Below are positions 24,722 to 32,714 of a DNA stretch of 64,000 nt, in pieces. The position numbers were made by a program, and so were the translations under genes. This DNA is from Chitinophagaceae bacterium PMP191F. Its GTDB lineage: Bacteria; Bacteroidota; Bacteroidia; Chitinophagales; Chitinophagaceae. The notes under the pieces are model-generated. The model had not been told where the DNA came from. It saw only the letters and a list, made by a program, of their open reading frames with translations, and searched no databases. How positions within the stretch are numbered: the stretch's first letter is position 1; each line of letters begins with the position of its first letter. The stretch spans positions 248,001-312,000 of the forward strand of contig LGYU01000009.1 of NCBI GenBank assembly GCA_001302245.1, read 5' to 3'.

Positions 24722-25711
24722 ATGAAACCTGTTATTGCATTGGTTACCGGCGGATATTCAGGAGAGGCCGTGATTTCCTATAAAAGCGCAGCTACAATTG
24801 AACAGAATGTGGATACCGATAAATATGAGGTCTATAAAATAGATATCACCCCACAGGGATGGTTTTACGATGATAACGGTACTAAAAATACAGTTGATCG
24901 CAACGATTTCTCCATTACCATCGCCGGTAAAAAAATACAGTTTGATGCCGTATTGATGGGGATGCATGGTACACCGGGTGAAGACGGACGCCTGCAAGGG
25001 TATTTTGACCTGGTGGGTTTGCCTTATACATCCTGCGATGCTGCTACTTCTGCACTTACATTTAACAAACGCTATACTGTAGCAGTTGCTGCCTTTGCCG
25101 GTATCAATGTAGCAAAATCGCTGCACCTGTTCAAACATACACCAGTAGCACCGGCCGATATCCTGCAACAGTTAGCGTTGCCGGTATTTGTAAAACCCAA
25201 TAATGGTGGCAGCAGTATCGGTATGAGCAAAGTAACTGCCGGCAGCCAGTTGCCCGAGGCATTGGAAAAAGCTTTTAAAGAAGATGACCAGGTGCTGGTT
25301 GAAGAATTTATTACAGGCCGTGAATTTACCGTGGGTGTATTCAAAACTCCCCAGGAGATTATTGTACTGCCGCTGACTGAAGTGCGTTCAAAAAACGAAT
25401 TTTTTGATTTTGAAGCCAAATACCAGGGCAAAAATGAAGAAACCACCCCGGCTATAGTAGATGAGCGCATTGCTGAAAAAGTAAGGGTCGCTGCCAGGAA
25501 AATTTACAAGGTATTCAACTGTAACGGGGTGATCCGTATTGATTTTATCTTCAATGAGGATAAAAACGAACCTTATATGCTGGAAATCAATACGATACCG
25601 GGTCAGAGTGAAGCCAGTATAGTACCCCAGCAGGTGCGGGTAATGGGCTGGACGCTGAAACAGTTTTATTCAAGCCTGATTGAAGATGCCCTGGGCAGAC
25701 GTAAACGTTAA
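24722..25711 (+). CDS. ddl: D-alanine--D-alanine ligase
   Basis: 329 residues, normal length. It makes the D-Ala-D-Ala dipeptide of peptidoglycan with ATP. The N-terminal domain has VTGGYSGEAVISYKSA and MGMHGTPGEDGRLQG; the ATP-grasp part has FVKPNNGGSSIGMSKV, VEEFITGREFTVGV and the metal-binding RIDFIFNEDKNEPYMLEINTIPG region, with the Ser of GQSEASIVPQQ at the end. The PASTA gene and the rhodanese follow in the same direction. Confidence 0.95.
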   Translation: MKPVIALVTGGYSGEAVISYKSAATIEQNVDTDKYEVYKIDITPQGWFYDDNGTKNTVDRNDFSITIAGKKIQFDAVLMGMHGTPGEDGRLQGYFDLVGLPYTSCDAATSALTFNKRYTVAVAAFAGINVAKSLHLFKHTPVAPADILQQLALPVFVKPNNGGSSIGMSKVTAGSQLPEALEKAFKEDDQVLVEEFITGREFTVGVFKTPQEIIVLPLTEVRSKNEFFDFEAKYQGKNEETTPAIVDERIAEKVRVAARKIYKVFNCNGVIRIDFIFNEDKNEPYMLEINTIPGQSEASIVPQQVRVMGWTLKQFYSSLIEDALGRRKR

Positions 25712-25886
25712 CAGTTTGGTATATGCTGTTAAAATTGTGTACATGGCATAATTTTTTCTCATAAGCTGCAATATTTCAACAACAGGACGTTTTAACCACG
25801 TTGATAATATATTTACATTGTGACCTGTTGTAGCAACAGGTACCTTGTTGGTCCCTGACATTCTATTTGTAAATTAAATATAGTTT

Positions 25887-26702
25887 GTGTTCAAATTCAT
25901 TACCGGTAAACCCCTTTGGGCAAATATCCTGTTCAGTATCGGCGTGGTAATTGTTATCTTTTTTGTTTTCCTGCAGTCGCTGAACTTTATTACCAGGCAT
26001 GGTGATACATTGACCATTCCTGCTGTTACCGGCAAATCGTTCAACGAAGCAAAAGCTGCCCTGGAAGCAAAAGGCTTTGAAGTGCAGATACAGGATTCTG
26101 TATACAATGACACCGCAGCCGCCCTGTCTGTATTAAGACAATTTCCCGAAGCCGATGCCACTGTAAAGATCAATCGTACTGTATATCTCACTATCAACCG
26201 TGCTGTGGCTCCATTGATTGAAATGCCCAACCTGGAAGGACTTAGTTTCCGCAGCGCCGAAATTGCCCTGAGCCAGTATGGGCTGAAGCTGGGTGATACT
26301 TCGTATCGTTCAGATTTTGCCAAGAATTCAGTACTGGAACAGCAATTCAACGGTCAAAGGATCAAACCGGGTACAAAAATTTCAATGGGTAGCATCATTA
26401 AACTGATACTGGGTAGCGGACTGGGTGATGAGTTCAGTGTACCCGACCTGTACGGTAAAACTTTCGGAGAAGCCAAAATACTGCTTGAAGCCAATGGGGT
26501 GGCTATTGGCAATCCGCAGGTGACCAGCGATGTTACTGATACATTGAATGCATTTATTATACGCCAGAGTCCTGAAAGAATGACGCCCGACGGACGCGTG
26601 AACCGCATTCGCCAGGGACAGATTATTGATGTATGGTTGCAAACCCAGCGACCTGCTGCCCGTCCTGCAGACTCATTAAATGAACATCCCAACGATTACT
26701 AA
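25887..26702 (+). CDS. PASTA-domain membrane protein
   Basis: 271 residues starting at GTG (25887); no ATG fits in frame. One membrane helix (about 10-31) anchors three PASTA domains on the outer side: about 40-107 (DTLTIPAVTGKSFNEAKAAL), 108-180 (IEMPNLEGLSFRSAEIAL) and 182-255 (FSVPDLYGKTFGEAKILL). There is no kinase or penicillin-binding domain, unlike the classic PASTA proteins. It probably binds peptidoglycan; its place after ddl fits cell-wall work. The rhodanese starts 18 bases later. Confidence 0.88.
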   Translation: MFKFITGKPLWANILFSIGVVIVIFFVFLQSLNFITRHGDTLTIPAVTGKSFNEAKAALEAKGFEVQIQDSVYNDTAAALSVLRQFPEADATVKINRTVYLTINRAVAPLIEMPNLEGLSFRSAEIALSQYGLKLGDTSYRSDFAKNSVLEQQFNGQRIKPGTKISMGSIIKLILGSGLGDEFSVPDLYGKTFGEAKILLEANGVAIGNPQVTSDVTDTLNAFIIRQSPERMTPDGRVNRIRQGQIIDVWLQTQRPAARPADSLNEHPNDY

Positions 26703-26720
26703 TATCAAATCATTATTGTT

Positions 26721-27029
26721 ATGCAAACCATTACTGCTGAAGAAGTAAAAGCGCGCCTGGATGCAGGTGAAAAACTGAACCTTGTTGATGTGCGTGAACC
26801 ACATGAAAATGCTGATTTCAATATAGGAGGCATCCTGTTACCGCTTGGCCAGGTACAGATGATGCAGGTTGATAATATTGAGAACCTGAAAAGTGAAGAA
26901 GTGATTGTGTATTGCCGCAGTGGCAACCGCAGCGGACAAGCTACGCTGCTGCTGGAAACTATGGGCTTCAGCAATGCTAAAAACCTTTCTGGCGGCATGC
27001 TGGGTTGGGTAGAAAAGTTTGGAAGATAG
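26721..27029 (+). CDS. Single-domain rhodanese
   Basis: 102 residues. LVDVREPHE (21-29) and the active loop CRSGNR with catalytic Cys65 are standard for GlpE/PspE-like rhodaneses, which transfer sulfane sulfur. No signal peptide, so cytoplasmic. It is probably the last gene of the PASTA transcript; a mosaic repeat fragment and a two-way terminator follow. Confidence 0.9.
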   Translation: MQTITAEEVKARLDAGEKLNLVDVREPHENADFNIGGILLPLGQVQMMQVDNIENLKSEEVIVYCRSGNRSGQATLLLETMGFSNAKNLSGGMLGWVEKFGR

Positions 27030-27040
27030 ACTGATTCCGG

Positions 27041-27094
27041 AGTCAATTTGAAAAGGGGAAAATTGCTTGATGGCTGTATGAATTGATTGTTGTT
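27041..27094 (+). repeat. Intergenic mosaic repeat, copy E (first module only)
   Basis: Begins 11 bases after the rhodanese stop. AGTCAATTTGAAAA, GGGG, AATTGCTTGATGG and ATTGATTGTT occur in the same order, spacing and orientation as at 32400-32456 (copy C). Confidence 0.75.
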
Positions 27095-27164
27095 GACTGC
27101 TGCGAGCTTTGAGCGAATACAACAGCGACCACGCACCATTGCCTTTTCACATAAAAACATAATA

Positions 27165-27192
27165 AAAACGGCTGTCAATCGACAGCCGTTTT
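27165..27192. terminator. Two-way terminator between rhodanese and TonB receptor
   Basis: A perfect 12-base stem, AAAACGGCTGTC (27165-27176) / GACAGCCGTTTT (27181-27192), with a 4-base loop and A/T flanks, between convergent genes. Confidence 0.88.
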
Positions 27193-27239
27193 GCATTTCA
27201 TATCTCGTGTTCTGTATCTCACATCACAAATCCCGTATC

Positions 27240-29606
27240 TTACAATTTAATATTAATCGCTGCCATTAAATTCGTTCCTGCCATGGGGAAATAGTAGTTT
27301 TCTGTGGTCAGCGTGCCCCCACTTTGGTAGCTGAAGGTATAACCATTGGGTTCATATTTTTTGTTGAACACATTGTTTACCTGGAAAACCAGCAGTGTTT
27401 CTTTGAACAATACCTTATGCAGTGTGTAGCTCACACGTACATCCTGTACATAGAATGGGTCCAGGCTACGTGTTTTATCGAACGTGTTATCAAGGTACTG
27501 GCGACTTACATATTTGGCAGGCAGTGCAATGCTTACATCCTGCATCGGAAAAATGCTGATGGTAGCAGCACCTGTTACTGCAGGTGAAAATGCAATATCG
27601 GTATTGCTATGTGCTTTGGAGCCCTGACCGCCATTATCATAATCATCATAGTATTCCGTAAAATTTTTGATGCGGTTGCGGCTGAACGATACATTACCCG
27701 CAGCCCGTAGCCACTGCACAGGTTGTATGCTGCCCTGCAGCTCAATTCCCATGCGATAGCTATCAGGTACATTGGTACGCGTATAGGCTCCCACATCATT
27801 AATCTTACCGGTTAATACCAGTTGGTCTTTGTATTTCATGTAATACAAAGTGGCACCCCAGCTATAGTGGCTGTTCTTCTTTTCAATACCGGCTTCAAAA
27901 TCGTGCAGCTTTTCAGGACGCGGTTGTTCTGTTTTGCCGGCTTCAAAATCATCGCGGTTAGGTTCTTTCTGTCCCAGTGCATAAGATGCATACAACTGAA
28001 ATGCGCCTGTAGTGTAGGTAATACCTGCTTTGGGGTTGATGAAATTGTAGGTGTTACGGATATGCAGGGTAGGGTTATCGCGGAAACCACCCAGGTTATA
28101 CAGCACACGACGGTATTGCAGATCGGCAAATGCTGATAACTTTTTAGTAAGCGCCACTTGGTATTTGGCATACGCGTTCACATCTGTTTTATAGGCTTTC
28201 AGATCATACCAGCGATAATTGTCCGGAAAACCAGCCTGTGCCCAGATCACATCGCCGTAATGTTTACCATCGTAGCGGTTCCAACCGCCACCTATCGTAA
28301 ACTGATGACCACGGTTATTATATTGTGCAGAAAGTATCTGGCCATAGAAATCATTGCTCAGCCACAAACGACGGATCAGGTTGGTAGAATGAAGTGTATC
28401 ATTGCCCAGCACATAATCAGGCAGTCCATATGCTGCAAATGTTTTATTGGCCTTGTACTCTTCATAATAACCTTTGCCACGTGTATAAAAGAACGCCGTA
28501 TTGGCTGTCCATTTGCTATTGAACTGGTGATTGATGAACAACTGGAAATGATCTTGCTGATAGTTGTCTGTCTGGTTATCGTAAGGAGCGCCGGGTCTGT
28601 CAGTGCCGGAATAGTTTACCCTGCGACGATTGTTTTTCAGGTCATCCTCAGTAACACCGTTCCATGCCTGGTAGGTTTTCTCCCATCCTGAAAATACATT
28701 CAGACGTACGGTTGTTTTGGCAGACAGGTAAGCACCGGACACATAGAAAGACTTCAGATCACTGGTAGCGCGGTCAATATAGCCATCACTGGAAAGTTTG
28801 GATAAACGGGCATCAATGGTAAAGTGATCATTGATGAGGCCGCTACCGGCTTTCAGTGTATGTTTCCAGGTGTTGAAAGAGCCATAACTGTTATTGATCT
28901 CAGCATATGGCGTGGTATTTACCTCGTTGGTACTTACATTGATGGAGGCACCGAATGCACCACCACCGTTGGAAGAAGTGCCTACACCGCGCTGGATCTG
29001 TATATTGTTGACAGATGAAGCAATGTCGGGCAGATCTACAAAAAAAGTACCCTGTGATTCTGCGTCGTTATAAGGGATACCGTTGAGCGTAACATTGATA
29101 CGGGTGGCATCACTGCCACGGATACGGATGCCGGTATAGCCCACACCATTACCCGCGTCGGAATTTACTACCACGCCGGGTGTCTGGTTCAGGATAAAAG
29201 GAAGATCCTGCCCCAGGTTCTGTTGCTCAATATCTTTTTTGGAAAGATTGCTTTTGGCAAAAGGCGCTTTGTCACCGGCACGTACAGCTTTGATCTCTAC
29301 CGGCTGCATAAACAGGTTGTATTGCTGCAATTGTATGGTAACGGCTTTGTTACCTGCAGCTACGGTTTGAGTGGCCGGTTTGTAACCAATGCTGGTAACA
29401 TGCAGGGTGTAATTACCGGCTTTAATGCGAATGAAAGTAAATTCTCCTGACTCGTTGGTAGTAGTGGTAATGTAATTATTCAGTTCTACAGTAGCTGCAG
29501 CAACAGGAGCACCCGTGCCGGCATCGGTAACTTTTCCGGTAATCACCTGTGCAGATAACCACTGGAACATACCTGCAAAACAGGTGATCAGCAATAACTT
29601 TTTCAT
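27240..29606 (-). CDS. TonB-dependent receptor, predicted thiamine transporter
   Basis: 788 residues from the ATG at 29606, which starts a signal peptide (MKKLLLITCFAGMFQWLSAQ). A carboxypeptidase regulatory-like domain (about 21-105) is followed by the plug (about 120-230, with GIRIRGSDATRINVTLNG and GVGTSSNGGGAFGASINV) and a 22-strand barrel ending in a C-terminal lysine/leucine. A TPP riboswitch lies in its leader; this arrangement is known from the predicted outer-membrane thiamine receptors of Bacteroidota. It should take up thiamine or a precursor and be shut off by TPP. No other thi gene is adjacent. Confidence 0.9.
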   Translation of the reverse strand: MKKLLLITCFAGMFQWLSAQVITGKVTDAGTGAPVAAATVELNNYITTTTNESGEFTFIRIKAGNYTLHVTSIGYKPATQTVAAGNKAVTIQLQQYNLFMQPVEIKAVRAGDKAPFAKSNLSKKDIEQQNLGQDLPFILNQTPGVVVNSDAGNGVGYTGIRIRGSDATRINVTLNGIPYNDAESQGTFFVDLPDIASSVNNIQIQRGVGTSSNGGGAFGASINVSTNEVNTTPYAEINNSYGSFNTWKHTLKAGSGLINDHFTIDARLSKLSSDGYIDRATSDLKSFYVSGAYLSAKTTVRLNVFSGWEKTYQAWNGVTEDDLKNNRRRVNYSGTDRPGAPYDNQTDNYQQDHFQLFINHQFNSKWTANTAFFYTRGKGYYEEYKANKTFAAYGLPDYVLGNDTLHSTNLIRRLWLSNDFYGQILSAQYNNRGHQFTIGGGWNRYDGKHYGDVIWAQAGFPDNYRWYDLKAYKTDVNAYAKYQVALTKKLSAFADLQYRRVLYNLGGFRDNPTLHIRNTYNFINPKAGITYTTGAFQLYASYALGQKEPNRDDFEAGKTEQPRPEKLHDFEAGIEKKNSHYSWGATLYYMKYKDQLVLTGKINDVGAYTRTNVPDSYRMGIELQGSIQPVQWLRAAGNVSFSRNRIKNFTEYYDDYDNGGQGSKAHSNTDIAFSPAVTGAATISIFPMQDVSIALPAKYVSRQYLDNTFDKTRSLDPFYVQDVRVSYTLHKVLFKETLLVFQVNNVFNKKYEPNGYTFSYQSGGTLTTENYYFPMAGTNLMAAINIKL

Positions 29607-29777
29607 GTGTGTACAATTATGCCTCTTTTTCAACCCTGCAGTAAATACAGTAGCAGAAAGATGGCTGGTAAAGAAAATCAATCAGATAGCACAGTTTTAC
29701 CGGCAGATCTCGCGCAGACATGAGAACAGGAGTATGCAGCTAAAAGCGAAGTGTAAGGCAATAAAAGAGGAACCACC

Positions 29778-29858
29778 TTCCCTGCGCAGGCATTACCCTG
29801 ATCAGGTTCTACGGGTCTTATCTCAGCCGTTCTGCCAGGCAGAACAGCACCCCGGGAA
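29778..29858 (-). promoter_or_regulatory. TPP riboswitch (THI element)
   Basis: On the minus strand the leader holds the conserved TPP-aptamer words in order: GGGGTGCT, GGCTGAGATAAGACCC, GAACCTGATCAGGGTAATGC and GCGCAGGGAA. The outer stem is UUCCC (29858-29854) with GGGAA (29782-29778). It ends about 170 bases before the TonB receptor ATG; the expression platform is not obvious, and translation-level control is possible. Confidence 0.93.
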
Positions 29859-29873
29859 CTGAAAAATATGGAT

Positions 29874-29889
29874 CTCTCTGGCCAGAGAG
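29874..29889. repeat. Perfect 16-base palindrome at the riboswitch transcript start
   Basis: CTCTCTGG/CCAGAGAG, located between the promoter -7 box (29894-29901) and the riboswitch, about where transcription should begin. It may be an operator or a 5'-end hairpin. Confidence 0.6.
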
Positions 29890-29893
29890 GATA

Positions 29894-29901
29894 CAAAATT
29901 A
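29894..29901 (-). promoter_or_regulatory. Thiamine receptor promoter, -7 box TAATTTTG
   Basis: A perfect TAnnTTTG match on the minus strand, about 36 bases upstream of the riboswitch. An inverted repeat, GTGCAATT/AATTGCAC (29902-29922), directly abuts it upstream and covers the -33 area. Confidence 0.6.
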
Positions 29902-30133
29902 GTGCAATTGACTGAATTGCACCCTTTTTTGTTCCCGCGACTGGATAACAGCAGGAACAAAAAAGTTACCCCTACTGTAACATTCTTCTCCTGATCATCG
30001 TACCACAGGCATAAACAGGCGGATACAACATTTTCTCCGGGTGTTTTAATATCATGCAACATACCTGCAATCCCGGAGTCCTTATTATGTTCCCGGCCCT
30101 TTTAAATGATTAAAAAAGTATAAAATAAGAACC

Positions 30134-30847
30134 ATGAAAAAAGTATTACTAACCGTTTTGTGCTTTGCATCTGTAATTGTTACGATGGCACAACGCCAGA
30201 TCAACGACGCTAATGCAGAATCAAGAAATGTGAGTGCTTTTCACGCTATCAAAATCAGTACAGGTATTGAAGTATTGCTAACACAGGGCAACACCCAGGC
30301 CGTAGCAGTAAGTGCTGCTGAAACCGAATATCGCGACAGGATCATAACAGAAGTAAAGGATGGAGTGTTGCATGTGTATTACGATAATAACAATAACATG
30401 AAATGGAATTTGGGCCGTAAAAAGCTGAAAGCATATATCGCTGTAAAGGATATTGATGGCATTCATGTTAACTCCGGCGCCGAAGTAAGAACCGAAGGCA
30501 CACTGAAAGCAGAGAACATTTCTATCCAGGCTACCAGTGGTGGTTATTTTAAAGGTGATATACAAGCTTCTTCCATGCTGGTAAAACAGAACAGTGGCGC
30601 TGAGACCAGTGTATCCGGTAAAACAGGTAGTTTGGAAGTTTCCTGCAGCAGCGGTGGTTCTTTCCGTGGATATGACCTGACTTCTGAAAACTGTAAGGCT
30701 GATGCCAGCAGTGGTGGCGATATCCAGACGACCGTTAATAAAGAGTTATCGGCTGTAGCCAACAGCGGCGGTTCTATCCATTACAAAGGCGAAGGTGTTA
30801 TCCGCAATATCAGAACCGGCAGCGGTGGCAGTGTGTCAAAAAAATAG
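30134..30847 (+). CDS. DUF2807 (head GIN domain) secreted protein 1
   Basis: 237 residues: signal peptide to about residue 19, then a DUF2807 right-handed beta-solenoid. The family entry motif is SAFHAIKISTGIEVLLTQG. The solenoid rungs turn on small motifs: NSGAE, TSGGY, NSGAE, SSGGS, SSGGD, NSGGS, GSGGS. Family function is unknown; extracytoplasmic location is inferred. The next gene, 48 bases on, is a paralogue of identical length with a different turn motif. Confidence 0.88.
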   Translation: MKKVLLTVLCFASVIVTMAQRQINDANAESRNVSAFHAIKISTGIEVLLTQGNTQAVAVSAAETEYRDRIITEVKDGVLHVYYDNNNNMKWNLGRKKLKAYIAVKDIDGIHVNSGAEVRTEGTLKAENISIQATSGGYFKGDIQASSMLVKQNSGAETSVSGKTGSLEVSCSSGGSFRGYDLTSENCKADASSGGDIQTTVNKELSAVANSGGSIHYKGEGVIRNIRTGSGGSVSKK

Positions 30848-30895
30848 TAATAATGAATAACCCTTAATATCTTTATCAGCTTAAATTCACGAGAT

Positions 30896-31609
30896 ATGAA
30901 ACGAATATTATCCCTTTTAATGATAGCTGCATTGCCGGTATGTGTGTGGGCGCAGAAGAAGGTCATTGCAGACCCCAATGCACAGGCAAGAACAATCAGC
31001 AGCTTCCATGCAATCAAAGTATCCAATGCTATTGACCTCTATATTTCCCAATCAGACCAGGAAGCGCTGGCAGTAAGCGCAGCAAAACCTGAGTTCCGTG
31101 ACCGGATCCGTACCGTGGTGGAAAATGGCGTGCTGATATTGTCGTACGAGAACGATACCAAGAACTGGAATACCAATAAAAAGCTCAAAGCTTATATTTC
31201 CTGCAAAACACTTGATAAATTAATCGCTTCAGGCGCTAGTGATATCTTTATAGAAGGCACCCTGAAAGCCAATGACCTGGTATTTGATCTGTCTGGTGCC
31301 AGTGATTTTAAAGGTGCTATCCAGGCCAACAGCCTTACCTCTAAAATGAGTGGTGCTTCTGATGTTACTATCAGTGGATCTGTAGGTGTGCTGACGATTG
31401 ATGCCAATGGTGCCAGCGATTTTAAAGGATATGACCTGGTAGCAGATAAATGTTCTATTGATGCCAGCGGTGCGTCAGATGTTAAAATTACTGTAAACAA
31501 GGAGCTGAATGCACGTATTTCCGGTGCCAGTGATGTAAATTACAAAGGTGACGGTGTTGTGCGGGAAGTGAAAAGAAGCGGTGCCAGCAGCATCTCTAAA
31601 AAAGGATAA
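30896..31609 (+). CDS. DUF2807 (head GIN domain) secreted protein 2
   Basis: 237 residues, same length as its upstream paralogue. After the signal peptide (to about 20) comes SSFHAIKVSNAIDLYISQ. Its rungs almost all carry SGASD (SGASD five times and NGASD once, then SGASS at the end), in the same places where the upstream paralogue has SGG/SGA. The result would be a column of Asp residues along one edge. The pair is probably co-transcribed and a terminator follows. Confidence 0.88.
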   Translation: MKRILSLLMIAALPVCVWAQKKVIADPNAQARTISSFHAIKVSNAIDLYISQSDQEALAVSAAKPEFRDRIRTVVENGVLILSYENDTKNWNTNKKLKAYISCKTLDKLIASGASDIFIEGTLKANDLVFDLSGASDFKGAIQANSLTSKMSGASDVTISGSVGVLTIDANGASDFKGYDLVADKCSIDASGASDVKITVNKELNARISGASDVNYKGDGVVREVKRSGASSISKKG

Positions 31610-31654
31610 CACTGTCAGTATCTATATAAAAGATTTTCATTGTACGTATATTTT

Positions 31655-31684
31655 AGCGGCGGGTATTTACCCGTCGCTTTTGTT
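31655..31684 (+). terminator. Terminator after the DUF2807 pair
   Basis: AGCGGCGGGT (31655-31664) / ACCCGTCGCT (31669-31678), one G-T pair, 4-base loop, followed by TTTTGTTTG. Confidence 0.8.
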
Positions 31685-31743
31685 TGTACATGGTAGAAAT
31701 TTTCAGCAACAGTTTTATTACTTTAGCTTATTAAAATAACGCT

Positions 31744-32397
31744 ATGCGAATTTTGGGCACCCTTTTACTGACCTGTTATAGTGTTTGTTGTATGGCACAG
31801 GATGAAGAAGCTTTTCCTGATAGCCGGCTGAACAACAAAAGAGAGTCATATACACGTATACAGGAAAAAGATATCCGTTCCGATCTTTCCACCTTCACCA
31901 TTACAGGCGTGGAAGAAAGAATGAGCGGAAAACTGGCGCTGCAGTCTATCCCTGCTGTTGCCACCAATTACAACTCTATTACTTTCAGCAATGGCGATAT
32001 TAAAGTAGTGATCACTGAAGGGTTGTTTGATCCTTCCAAACATAAACTGGGCTATTACGACACCAAATACCTGATCAAGATTGATGGTAAGGTGTTTTAT
32101 GGTGATTATGGCAGCATACCGCAGAAAACCATCGCCTCTGTTTTACTGGTGGTAGGAAAAGATACGGTTGATATCCCGGCATCTTCCTATGCCGATCTGT
32201 ATCACCCGGTGTTTGCCTACAAAGATGGTGGTAACATACGTACGCACAACGGCGTATATGTTTCAGGCGATAAAGAGCATACCAACATCTATATCTACAT
32301 GCAGAACAGCGAAACCAAGGGCAGCTATGAGGTGACCTGGGTGATCCGCGATAAAAAGTTTGTAAGAAGGGTAGTGGATACGGGGATTTTGAAGTAG
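31744..32397 (+). CDS. Secreted protein of unknown function
   Basis: 217 residues with a signal peptide (MRILGTLLLTCYSVCCMAQ). The mature part is beta-rich, with a KLGYYDTKYLIKIDGKVFYGDYG block and a C-terminal YIYMQNSETKGSYEVTWVIRD region. I recognise no domain. It stands alone between a terminator and a mosaic repeat copy. Confidence 0.7.
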   Translation: MRILGTLLLTCYSVCCMAQDEEAFPDSRLNNKRESYTRIQEKDIRSDLSTFTITGVEERMSGKLALQSIPAVATNYNSITFSNGDIKVVITEGLFDPSKHKLGYYDTKYLIKIDGKVFYGDYGSIPQKTIASVLLVVGKDTVDIPASSYADLYHPVFAYKDGGNIRTHNGVYVSGDKEHTNIYIYMQNSETKGSYEVTWVIRDKKFVRRVVDTGILK

Positions 32398-32399
32398 AA

Positions 32400-32640
32400 A
32401 GTCAATTTGAAAACGGGGGAATTGCTTGATGGTTGAATGGATTGATTGTTATGAACAGATATAAAGTCCGAAGTCTGAAATCTGATAGGACACAAGGAGC
32501 AAGGTTTAAGAGACAAGGTTCAAGGAAAGCCAAAAGAGCATACAACATATAGAAAGGTTGGCAAGGAAATCAGAAACTATTGATCATTCAGTATTCACCA
32601 CTGCCGATTCACGATTCCCAACCCGAAACAATCTTCCTTA
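32400..32640 (+). repeat. Intergenic mosaic repeat, copy C
   Basis: Starts two bases after the stop at 32397 with the AATTTGAAAACGGGG...ATTGATTGTT module (32400-32456, shared with copy E). It continues through AGTCTGAAATCTGATAGGAC, GGAGCAAGG, CAAGGTTCAAGGAAAGCC, AAAAGAGCATACAACATA, GGCAAGGAAATCAGAAACTA and CAGTATTCACC, ending with CACGATTCCCAACCCG. This is copy B in inverse, module for module. Confidence 0.82.
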
Positions 32641-32714
32641 ATCATTTGCCAATACAATTGAATATAGCAATATGGCAACAGGGTTATCTTTAGCGTCTGT
32701 TATTGTATTGCTTT

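Noticed and set aside
28158-28691. 177-codon plus frame inside the TonB receptor gene
   Set aside because: Antisense shadow; the receptor frame on the minus strand is complete and clear.
29902-29930. Plus-strand hairpin followed by six T read as a terminator
   Set aside because: No plus-strand gene leads into it; its place over the -33 area of the receptor promoter makes a control site more likely.
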